Source of the DNA: an uncultured Clostridia bacterium
GTDB lineage: Bacteria > Bacillota > Clostridia > Christensenellales > Borkfalkiaceae
Direction: 5' to 3'
DNA: 27,278 bases
Assembly (NCBI GenBank): GCA_905235815.1
Contig: CAJOMT010000010.1
Coordinates: 1 to 27,278, forward strand
Position 1 is the first letter of the stretch; every line of letters begins with the position of its first letter. The notes under the pieces are model-generated. The model was not told where the DNA came from and did not search any database. It saw only the letters and a program-made list of their open reading frames with translations. Of the stretch, positions 1 to 7,559 are shown piece by piece. The position numbers were made by a program, and so were the translations under genes.

Positions 1-279
1 ACTACGGATTTGGAAACAAAGCTTGAAGGTTGTGAAAAAGTATATTTCTATGTATATTGTCCATGCACATATAAAGACAGAGAATTATTATTGAAGATAA
101 ACGGCAGTTATAATGCGGCAGGGACGAGACCGACATTGTATAGACAGACATGGACAAAGATAGAACTTACCGTAGAAGATTTTATGAATTTACAAGCATT
201 CGGCGTATATTCGGGACAGAACGATGGTCCGTGTGAGTATAAATTCAGTCAAATTTATGCGGTAAAAGCATCGTCGTAA
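1..279 (+). CDS. C-terminal end of an unidentified protein (5' partial)
   Basis: The reading frame is open from base 1 and ends at TAA 277-279, so this is the last 92 codons of a gene beginning upstream of the window. The visible part is rich in aromatic and beta-branched residues, with alternating patterns such as KVYFYVYC and KIELTVEDF, which suggests a beta-sandwich (carbohydrate-binding or Ig-like) C-terminal domain. A TTG at 10 could be read as a start, but it has no ribosome site and the frame continues upstream. A strong terminator follows directly, so this gene closes a separate transcript from the fucosidase gene. I do not recognise the family. Confidence 0.6.
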   Translation, partial: TTDLETKLEGCEKVYFYVYCPCTYKDRELLLKINGSYNAAGTRPTLYRQTWTKIELTVEDFMNLQAFGVYSGQNDGPCEYKFSQIYAVKASS

Positions 280-286
280 CGAAAAA

Positions 287-339
287 TGCTACTCTATGCC
301 TGATTTCGGGCATAGAGTAGCAAAACTTAAATTTTTTAT
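287..339 (+). terminator. Rho-independent terminator
   Basis: A perfect 14-bp stem (TGCTACTCTATGCC 287-300 pairing with 309-322) has an 8-nt loop, is preceded by an A-run, and is followed after 10 nt by a T-rich stretch (332-339). It lies between the upstream partial gene and the fucosidase. The flanking A and T tracts could let it act in both directions. Confidence 0.75.
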
Positions 340-356
340 TGGCTTGCAAGGTAAAA

Positions 357-1568
357 ATGAATAATAGTGACAAAAAATTTGATTATATAAAAAAATTTGA
401 AAAACTTGGATACGGCTTATTTGTCCATTTCGGTTTGTATAGTGTTGTTGGTAAAGGCGAGTGGTCAGAAGACCTTATTCCTATTAATAAAAGCGATTAT
501 GAAAAAAATATAACTAAGTTTAATCCTTCAAAAAACTGGGCTGCTGACCTTGTTGCCGTTGCAAAAAAAAGCGGTTGTAAATACATAAACATAACCACCA
601 GACATCATGACGGATTTTCTTTATTTGATACTAAAGGATTAAGTACTTTTGATGCAATTCACTCAGCCGCAGGCAGAGATTTAATTAGAGAGTTTGTCAA
701 TGCTTGCAGAGAAGAAGGAATTGTGCCGTTCTTTTACCATACTTTGCTTGATTGGCATAACGAAGATTATAATACTGATTTTTCTAAATATATTGATTAC
801 TTAATTAATAGTGTGAAAATACTTTGTACGGAGTATGGAGAAATTGGCGGATTTTGGTTCGATGGTTGGTGGGATAAAAAGGATGCTGACTGGCAATTTG
901 ACAGGTTGTATTCAATGATTAGAAAATATCAACCAAATACCATGATTATAAATAATACGGGAATGTCTGCGCGTGGTAAGGTGGGGCATAAAGAAATAGA
1001 TAGCGTTACTTTTGAACGTGGAAATCCGCATTATGTTGATAGGTCGGAAAAGCCGATTGCCGGAGAAATGTGTCAAGTTTTGAATGACCATTGGGGTTAT
1101 ACGGAGCTCGACTTTAATTATAAGCCGGTAAAAGAGTTGATATATAATCTTATTGATTGTAGAAAATGCAACTGTAATTATTTGCTTAATACCGGGCTTA
1201 TGTCCGACGGTTCTGTTAGAGATATTGATAAAGCAATACTAAAAATTATAGGGCAATGGATAAAACAAAATAAAGATTTTATTTACGATATAAAACCTTG
1301 CGATATAAAAGCGGATGGAGCGGACGTTTTGACCGATGGCAAATACTATTATGCAGTTATAAAAGATGTGCCTATGGTCGCAAATCCAAACGTTCAACTT
1401 CTTGATTCGGATAAGAAATATTTTACAATTAACGCTAAAATTAAAGATGTTCGATGGCTTGACGACGATTCCCCCGTTGTCCTTACCGATAAAGGATATT
1501 ACGTAGATACTTATGAGTACGGAAGAAGTTTTACTGTTCGTATAGCAAAATTTACTATTGATGAATAA
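357..1568 (+). CDS. GH29 alpha-L-fucosidase, intracellular
   Basis: A 403-residue protein that should hydrolyse alpha-L-fucosides by a retaining mechanism. The conserved GH29 signatures are visible: FVHFGLYS near residue 22, HHDGF at 83-87 (substrate pocket), and GFWFDG at 165-170, where D169 is the expected nucleophile. A shorter C-terminal beta domain follows the TIM barrel. I chose ATG 357 because AAGG at 348-351 sits 5 nt upstream; the in-frame TTG at 339 falls in the terminator tail. No signal peptide is present, so it acts in the cytoplasm on imported oligosaccharides or glycosides. It is the first gene of a run of same-strand sugar genes, 55 bp before the next. The acid/base residue cannot be assigned by eye. 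Confidence 0.9.
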   Translation: MNNSDKKFDYIKKFEKLGYGLFVHFGLYSVVGKGEWSEDLIPINKSDYEKNITKFNPSKNWAADLVAVAKKSGCKYINITTRHHDGFSLFDTKGLSTFDAIHSAAGRDLIREFVNACREEGIVPFFYHTLLDWHNEDYNTDFSKYIDYLINSVKILCTEYGEIGGFWFDGWWDKKDADWQFDRLYSMIRKYQPNTMIINNTGMSARGKVGHKEIDSVTFERGNPHYVDRSEKPIAGEMCQVLNDHWGYTELDFNYKPVKELIYNLIDCRKCNCNYLLNTGLMSDGSVRDIDKAILKIIGQWIKQNKDFIYDIKPCDIKADGADVLTDGKYYYAVIKDVPMVANPNVQLLDSDKKYFTINAKIKDVRWLDDDSPVVLTDKGYYVDTYEYGRSFTVRIAKFTIDE

Positions 1569-1586
1569 GTCAATGTTTTGTATAAT
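1558..1586 (+). promoter_or_regulatory. Possible internal sigma-70 promoter
   Basis: TTGATG (1558-1563), a 17-nt spacer and TATAAT (1581-1586) overlap the fucosidase stop codon and precede the next gene. This could give the large glycosidase and following genes an extra transcript. Confidence 0.4.
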
Positions 1587-1623
1587 TTTAATGAAGAGCC
1601 GTTTTAATAAAGGTATTTAAAAT

Positions 1624-4494
1624 ATGATTGCCGATATTTTACTACAATTAAAAAATGAAGATAAAATTAAGGAATACAGAAGTATTCCTTTTTGGTCGTG
1701 GAACGGTAAATTAGAAAAGAATAAATTAAAAGAGCAAATTGAGTGGATGCATAAGCAAGGGTTTGGGGGGTATTTTATGCACGCTCGCGGTGGTCTTAGT
1801 ACAGAGTATCTCGGGGATGCTTGGTTTCAAGCTGTAGAATCCTGTATAGATGCCGGTGAAAAACTAGGGATGCAAAGTTGGGCATATGATGAAAACGGCT
1901 GGCCCAGCGGTTTTGTTGGGGGGAAACTTTTAGAAGATACGAATAACAGAGATATGTCTTTAACCTATAAAATCGGTAAATTTGATAAAGACGCATTTGT
2001 ATCTTATTTAATCACGACAGAAAAAATAATCAAAGTTGATGAGCAAGAAAAAGACGGCGAATACTTAAATATATATAAGCACGTTAATACTTCTACCGTT
2101 GATATATTAAATCCCGACATTACGGATAAATTTATCTCTTTAACTCACGAAGAGTATAAAAAACGATTAGGTGAAAAATTTGATTTGCTACAAGGGTTTT
2201 TTACCGACGAGCCTCAGTATTATCGTTGGGGACATCCCTATACGGAAATGCTTGCAAAAAAGTATAGAGAGTCTTTTAATGAGGATATTAGCGAAAAATT
2301 AGGTTTGATTTTTCTAAAAAAAGAAGGTTATCGTGAATTTAGGTTTTGGTATTGGAAAACTATGCAGGATTTGATGCTTACTAATCATTCTGCAAGAGTT
2401 TACGACTGGTGTGACAGGAATAATGTTAAAATAACAGGTCATTACGTTGAAGAAAACACACTCTATTATCAGCTTTTAGCGTGTGGTGGGATTATGCCGT
2501 TTTATGAATATCTGCATATTCCGGGAATGGATAATTTGGGCAGAAAAGTACCTAATCCGATTGTAGGGAGACAAGTTTCTTCGGTGGCAAGACAGCTAGG
2601 GAAGAAAAAAGTCTTGACTGAAACATTTGCTTGTTGCGGATGGGATGTTACACCTGTTCAATTAAAAATTATAGCCGAAGGACAATATGTTCATGGTGCA
2701 AATTTGATGTGCGAACATTTGTTGCCATACTCTGAACACGGACAAAGAAAAAGAGATTATCCAGCGCATTTTTCTGCTGTCAATCCATGGGTAAAACAAG
2801 ATTTTAAGACCTTCAACGATTATTTTGCAAGGTTAGGATACTTGCTTGCAGAAAGTCAAGACATTGTATCAGTTGCGCTATTTTGTCCTATTCGCAGTAT
2901 TTACTTTGACTACGATCGGTATGATTTCGATGCAAAAAACATTGTAAACGAATCGTATTGTGAGCTGGCAAAAAAACTTGCCGACATGAATATCAATTTC
3001 CATATTATAGATGAAACATTGATGCGCAAGCATGCAAAAGTTGTAGGCGCTAAATTGATTGTTGGAAATTATGGTTATGATTATATTGTTTTCCCTGAAG
3101 TTATAACCTTAGACAAAACAACGGCTGAACTTTTTGACTGGTATTACGCTAATGGCGGTAAAATGTGTTTTACGGGCAGTCGATTTTCTTATTTAGAAGG
3201 AGAAAAATTTAACTTTCTATATGATAGTAATATATCTATAGAAGAGATTGTAGATAAACAGCCATATACTGTTGATAATTTTGATACTGAAATTCATTCG
3301 ACGTATAGAGAAATAAACGGCAAAAAGTTTATTTATGCAACAAACACCAGTTTTGATAAAGATTGTGTTATAAAATATAGCGGAAGTTTTAATGGATTTA
3401 TAAAACTTGATTTAGAAACGTTAAAGGAAGAATTAGTTGACACGGAAATCAAACTTAGAGTTGGCGAATCGGCGATATTATTTTTAACAAATGATAAGCC
3501 GATATGTAAATTATCTGAAAAAGAAATTATTTCTGTTGACGGACCTTTTAACATATTAAATAGTGATGATAATTTTTTACTGCTTGATAAATTAAATTAT
3601 TCCTTTGATGGGGTAAATTACAGCGAGCCTTTACGCTATATGGGAGTATTTAGCGAACTACTGAATTTAAAGCACAATGGTCAAGTGTATTTAAAATACA
3701 GTTTTAGCGTAAAAGATATTCCGTTACAAGTACAATTCTTAGCAGAAGAAAACAGGATAATATCACTTGAGGTAAACGGACAAACAGTTTCTTTTGCTGC
3801 GAGTGCGCAGGAAGAAGACAAACTTTTGGTCGCTGATATTTCAAACTGTTTGAAAATCGGTGAAAATTACGTAGTATTACAGGTTGATTTTTATGAATCG
3901 CAACACGTTTATAACATTTTATTTGGTGAAAATATAGATGAAAGTTTAAAAAATTGTCTTTCGTATGACACAACAATAGAACCATGTTTCTTAAAAGGCG
4001 ATTTCGGCGTTTATAGTGATTGTGAGTTTAAAAAAGGCAAAGAAAAGAACGTTTATATAGGTGAAAATTTCTATATTGGTAAAAAAAATAATACTGTGGA
4101 TAATTTAATCAAGGACGGCTATCCGTTCTTTGCAGGAAGAATGTGTTTAAGTAAAACTTTTGAATTATCTAACAATAATGTTTTCCTTAAACTCAAAGGT
4201 AATTATTGTTTGGCGTACGACTTGAAGGTGAATAATATAAAAATTGATAAGCCATATTTTTCAAATATTATAGATATAACCCCTGCCGCCAGAATAGGCG
4301 TTAATACGATAGAAATTACACTATGCTCATCCAACAGAAACTTGCTAGGACCGCACCATTTGAAAGATTTTGAAGAGCCGCTTGACGTTGGTCCATATTC
4401 TTATGAATTAAAGGGGACGTGGAAGAACGGAAAAAGTAATAAAGAACGGGAAAATTATTCATTTGTAAGATTTGGTTTGTTTACTGATTTATGA
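1624..4494 (+). CDS. Large clan GH-A-like glycoside hydrolase (GH106-like, putative alpha-L-rhamnosidase)
   Basis: A 956-residue protein. The N-terminal TIM barrel (about 1-430) opens with IPFWSWNG (21-28), followed by GGYFMHARGG (48-57) and YDENGWPSG (88-96). These signatures are typical of proteins annotated as GH106-like or unassigned glycosidases. Two acidic motifs have clan GH-A spacing: TDEP with E196 (acid/base candidate) and TETF with E333 (nucleophile candidate). Residues 430-620 look like a Rossmann-like glutamine-amidotransferase-type domain, and the last 300 residues are beta-sandwich modules. No signal peptide is present, so it should act inside the cell. AAAGG lies near 1610. 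The rhamnosidase specificity is inferred from distant motif likeness; other deoxysugars are equally possible. Confidence 0.65.
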   Translation: MIADILLQLKNEDKIKEYRSIPFWSWNGKLEKNKLKEQIEWMHKQGFGGYFMHARGGLSTEYLGDAWFQAVESCIDAGEKLGMQSWAYDENGWPSGFVGGKLLEDTNNRDMSLTYKIGKFDKDAFVSYLITTEKIIKVDEQEKDGEYLNIYKHVNTSTVDILNPDITDKFISLTHEEYKKRLGEKFDLLQGFFTDEPQYYRWGHPYTEMLAKKYRESFNEDISEKLGLIFLKKEGYREFRFWYWKTMQDLMLTNHSARVYDWCDRNNVKITGHYVEENTLYYQLLACGGIMPFYEYLHIPGMDNLGRKVPNPIVGRQVSSVARQLGKKKVLTETFACCGWDVTPVQLKIIAEGQYVHGANLMCEHLLPYSEHGQRKRDYPAHFSAVNPWVKQDFKTFNDYFARLGYLLAESQDIVSVALFCPIRSIYFDYDRYDFDAKNIVNESYCELAKKLADMNINFHIIDETLMRKHAKVVGAKLIVGNYGYDYIVFPEVITLDKTTAELFDWYYANGGKMCFTGSRFSYLEGEKFNFLYDSNISIEEIVDKQPYTVDNFDTEIHSTYREINGKKFIYATNTSFDKDCVIKYSGSFNGFIKLDLETLKEELVDTEIKLRVGESAILFLTNDKPICKLSEKEIISVDGPFNILNSDDNFLLLDKLNYSFDGVNYSEPLRYMGVFSELLNLKHNGQVYLKYSFSVKDIPLQVQFLAEENRIISLEVNGQTVSFAASAQEEDKLLVADISNCLKIGENYVVLQVDFYESQHVYNILFGENIDESLKNCLSYDTTIEPCFLKGDFGVYSDCEFKKGKEKNVYIGENFYIGKKNNTVDNLIKDGYPFFAGRMCLSKTFELSNNNVFLKLKGNYCLAYDLKVNNIKIDKPYFSNIIDITPAARIGVNTIEITLCSSNRNLLGPHHLKDFEEPLDVGPYSYELKGTWKNGKSNKERENYSFVRFGLFTDL

Positions 4495-4515
4495 TAATTT
4501 AGAGAAGGTGAAAAT

Positions 4516-5532
4516 ATGAAAAAAGAGTTGAAGCAAATATTGTTTTTTGAAAACTTAAAAGCAGAATATAAGACACTTGGCGAAGTCCCTAACGAAATAC
4601 CGGACGGATACGTTTTAGTAAAAACAAAAGTAAGCACGTTGAGTTGCGGCACAGAAAAAGCAAATTTTATTGGCGGTGACGTATCCGGGGTTCAACCATT
4701 TCCCAGAAAACCCGGATATAGTAGCGCAGGAGAAGTAGTTGGTATCGGGAATTCAGTATCTTCCGTATTAATTGGTGATAGGGTTGTTGTGACTGGTTTT
4801 TTTGGTAAACACGTAAATTACGTCGTTGTAAGTGAAAAAAACGTTGTTAAAATACCTAATACTGTTAATTATGCGGATGCGGCAGCTGTGTTTATAGCAT
4901 CTTTCTCTCTCGCAGGATTAAGAAAAGTTAAATTAGAGATAGGAGAGTCTTGTCTTGTTATGGGGCTAGGCATATTAGGGCAGTTTGCAATAAAGTTGGC
5001 TCGTGCAATGGGAGCTGTCCCCATAATAGCAGTTGATCCAGTAAAAGAAAGAAGAGAAATGGCAATTAAAAATGGTGCAGATTACAGTTTTGATCCTTTC
5101 GATAATAACGCTGTTTCAGAGATAAAAAGAATTACTAACGGTGGTGTAAATACTGCAATTGAAGTAACAGGCGTTGGCGCAGGGTTAAATCAAACACTGG
5201 ATTGTATGAAAAAATTAGGAAGGATTGCTCTTTTAGGATGTACGCGAAACAGCGATTTTTCTGTGGATTATTATAATAAAATACATTTCCCAGGTATAAC
5301 GTTAGTAGGTGCACATACAGCGGCAAGACCACAAAACGAATCTTATCCAAACTATTTTACTCAAAATGACGATGTAAAGGCATTACTTAATCTAATAGCG
5401 GGAAAAAGATTAACTTTAAATGATATTATATCGGAAGTACATTCTCCGTTAGAATGTCAATGTGTGTACACAAGACTTGTTTCTGAAAAGAACTTTCCGG
5501 TTGGAGTACAATTTGATTGGAGTGAAGAATAA
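4516..5532 (+). CDS. MDR-superfamily zinc-type dehydrogenase (sugar or polyol oxidation)
   Basis: A 338-residue medium-chain dehydrogenase. The N-terminal GroES-like catalytic domain has SCGTE (43-47, C44 as possible zinc ligand) and KPGYSSAGEVVGIG (65-78). The Rossmann domain has GLGILGQ (150-156). The four-cysteine structural zinc lobe is absent, and the usual GHE of alcohol dehydrogenases is replaced by PGY, as in the 'bi-domain oxidoreductase' subgroup often found beside Gfo/Idh/MocA genes. It begins 21 bp after the glycosidase and its TAA overlaps the next ATG by one base, implying translational coupling with the Gfo/Idh/MocA gene. It probably oxidises or reduces a sugar-derived intermediate with NAD(P). 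The substrate cannot be read from sequence. Confidence 0.8.
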   Translation: MKKELKQILFFENLKAEYKTLGEVPNEIPDGYVLVKTKVSTLSCGTEKANFIGGDVSGVQPFPRKPGYSSAGEVVGIGNSVSSVLIGDRVVVTGFFGKHVNYVVVSEKNVVKIPNTVNYADAAAVFIASFSLAGLRKVKLEIGESCLVMGLGILGQFAIKLARAMGAVPIIAVDPVKERREMAIKNGADYSFDPFDNNAVSEIKRITNGGVNTAIEVTGVGAGLNQTLDCMKKLGRIALLGCTRNSDFSVDYYNKIHFPGITLVGAHTAARPQNESYPNYFTQNDDVKALLNLIAGKRLTLNDIISEVHSPLECQCVYTRLVSEKNFPVGVQFDWSEE

Positions 5533-6527
5533 TGGAAAAAATTAAAATAGTCCAAATAGGCGTTGGGCACGATCACGCATATCCGACGATGCAACGAATG
5601 AGAGAGTTGTCTGACGTTTTTGACGTGGTCGGATACGTTAAACTTCCAAACGAAGACGTTATGTTTGAAAATACTAAAATACATTACGAGGGCTTACCTG
5701 AATTAACGTTAGAACAAGCATTGTCAATTAAAGGATTAAAAGCGGCTGTCATTGAAACTGAAGACAACGAGTTAACTCATTATGCAAGGGTAGCCATAGA
5801 AAACGGTCTTTCTGTTCAAATGGATAAGCCGGGCGGACAGAATGCGTATGAATACAATGAAATGGTAGATCTTGCAAAAGAGAAAAACCTCGTTTTTCAT
5901 ACAGGATATATGTATAGATATAATCCGGCGATAAAAAAAGCTATTGAGATTATTAAAAGCGGACAACTTGGTGACATTTATTATGTTGATGCGCAAATGT
6001 GTTGTAGACATCCTGATGAAAAAAGACGATGGTTAAAAAAATTTCAAGGTGGGATGATGAACTATTTAGGTGGTCATCTTATAGATTTAATTTTGACTAT
6101 ACAAGGAAAACCTGATGAAATTATTCCTTTAAATACGGTTACGAGAGAGGATCTTGAAGGTCAAGATTTAGGATTTGCAATATTAAAATATAAGCACGGA
6201 GTTTCTTTTGCTAAAACTACGTCAATGGAAGTAGGTGGCTTTAAACGTCGTCAAATAGTTATTTGTGGAGAAAAAGGAACTATCGAAATAAATCCTATAG
6301 AGTATATTGTAGGGGAAGATTATATCAACCAATATGCGGATATGAGGGTGGCACTGCTGGAAAATAACAACTGGCATTATAGGGCGGATAAAGAAGTGTA
6401 TGGACCTTATCATAGATTTGACGAAATGCTAAATGCTATGATTGTGAATGGAAAAATCAAAAATCCGTATTCATATGAATATGAAAAATTATTACATGAC
6501 ACTATATTAAAAGCATGTGGAATTTAA
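5532..6527 (+). CDS. Gfo/Idh/MocA-family oxidoreductase
   Basis: A 331-residue NAD(P)-dependent oxidoreductase. The N-terminal Rossmann motif IGVGHDHA (9-16) is followed by the family's EKP-type motif, here DKPGG (98-102, K99 catalytic). The C-terminal alpha/beta domain carries GGHLID (180-185), with H182 and D185 as substrate-binding or catalytic residues. Members oxidise or reduce hydroxyl groups of sugars and inositols. Its start overlaps the stop of the upstream MDR gene (TAATG). The pairing of a glycosidase, an MDR enzyme and a Gfo/Idh/MocA enzyme in one operon recalls oxidative glycoside processing, in which a sugar hydroxyl is oxidised before or after cleavage. That role is inference here. 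Confidence 0.9.
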   Translation: MEKIKIVQIGVGHDHAYPTMQRMRELSDVFDVVGYVKLPNEDVMFENTKIHYEGLPELTLEQALSIKGLKAAVIETEDNELTHYARVAIENGLSVQMDKPGGQNAYEYNEMVDLAKEKNLVFHTGYMYRYNPAIKKAIEIIKSGQLGDIYYVDAQMCCRHPDEKRRWLKKFQGGMMNYLGGHLIDLILTIQGKPDEIIPLNTVTREDLEGQDLGFAILKYKHGVSFAKTTSMEVGGFKRRQIVICGEKGTIEINPIEYIVGEDYINQYADMRVALLENNNWHYRADKEVYGPYHRFDEMLNAMIVNGKIKNPYSYEYEKLLHDTILKACGI

Positions 6528-6540
6528 AAGGAGAATAAAA

Positions 6541-7515
6541 ATGAAAGCAATTGTAATTAACAAAGACCAAACGTTAAGTTATACGGACGTACCTAATCCC
6601 GTCATAAAAGACGGTGAAGTGCTTATAGAAGTTTATGCAGCGGCTATAAACCGTGCAGATTTACTCCAGCGTGAAGGAAATTATCCTCCGCCTCCCGGAT
6701 GTCCGGAGTGGCCGGGGTTAGAAGTTTCGGGCATAATTAAAGAAGTAGCAAAAGACATAACTAAATGGAAGGTCGGGGATAAAGTATGCGCACTTTTGGG
6801 CGGCGGTGGATACGCTGAATATGTAGCAGCGCCTGCAGACATGGTTATGCCAATTCCTAATGGGTTAACTTATGAAGAGGCGGCGGCAATTCCAGAAGTG
6901 TATATGACGGCGTATTTGAATTTGTTTTACGTAGGACAAGCAAAGTGTGGTGAAACGCTTTTAATGAATGCAGGAGCAAGCGGTCTTGCTAGCGCAGTTA
7001 TACCTATGGCAAAAGCTTTTGGTTTGCGTGTAATTACGACTGTGCTTGGAGAAGAAAAGGTTAAAGAAGTTGCTTACTTAAATGCAGACAGAGTAGTTGA
7101 TACTACAAAAGAAGATATTGTGGAGGTATTAAAAGAGGAAGAGCAGAATGGTAGACCTGTAAATATAGCAATAGACTGCCTTGCCGGGGAAGTTCTTGGA
7201 AAGTGTCTAAAATACGTTGCAAGGGGATGTAGATGGATTCAAATTGCTACGCTTGCGGGGGATATTTCATCCGTTGACTTCCGTAATATTTTTGTTAAAA
7301 ATATTCGCATTATAGGAAGCACTCTTAGAAGCAAAACACCCGAAGAAAAGGGCGTACTTTTAGATGAATTAGTAGAAAAAACTTGGTGTAAATTTGAAAG
7401 TGGCGCAATTAAGGTTCAAATATATAAGACTTTCCCATTAGAAAAGGCGGACGAGGCTCAACAAGTATTATATCGCGGTGAAAACGTAGGCAAAGTTGTA
7501 TTAACTGTAAAATAA
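6541..7515 (+). CDS. NAD(P)H:quinone oxidoreductase-like MDR protein (PIG3 / zeta-crystallin type)
   Basis: A 324-residue protein. It shows the QOR/PIG3 hallmarks: MKAIVI start, INRADLLQREG near residue 38, YPPPPG, WPGLEVSG, and the cofactor-site stretch NAGASGLASAVIPMAKA. No zinc ligands are present, so it is a zinc-free quinone or enone reductase using NADPH. I chose ATG 6541 because AAAAGGAG (6526-6533), overlapping the upstream stop, is correctly spaced; the upstream in-frame ATG at 6517 lies inside the Gfo/Idh/MocA gene. It is the last strongly recognisable redox gene of this operon. It may reduce an enone formed from an oxidised sugar, or be a general detoxifying reductase. Confidence 0.85.
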   Translation: MKAIVINKDQTLSYTDVPNPVIKDGEVLIEVYAAAINRADLLQREGNYPPPPGCPEWPGLEVSGIIKEVAKDITKWKVGDKVCALLGGGGYAEYVAAPADMVMPIPNGLTYEEAAAIPEVYMTAYLNLFYVGQAKCGETLLMNAGASGLASAVIPMAKAFGLRVITTVLGEEKVKEVAYLNADRVVDTTKEDIVEVLKEEEQNGRPVNIAIDCLAGEVLGKCLKYVARGCRWIQIATLAGDISSVDFRNIFVKNIRIIGSTLRSKTPEEKGVLLDELVEKTWCKFESGAIKVQIYKTFPLEKADEAQQVLYRGENVGKVVLTVK

Positions 7516-7559
7516 TGAACGATAAAATAAAAATAACTCCTATAACTTATGCTGTATAA
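7515..7559 (+). other. 14-codon ORF bridging two genes (leader ORF or displaced N-terminus)
   Basis: ATG 7515 overlaps the preceding stop exactly as in the coupled pair at 5532 (TAATG). It encodes MNDKIKITPITYAV before TAA 7557. The annotated start of the 967-residue protein (ATG 7549) lies inside it, one frame away, and has no ribosome site of its own. Either this is a translational-coupling leader, or it is the true N-terminus separated by a +1 frameshift between 7546 and 7557. Confidence 0.4.
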
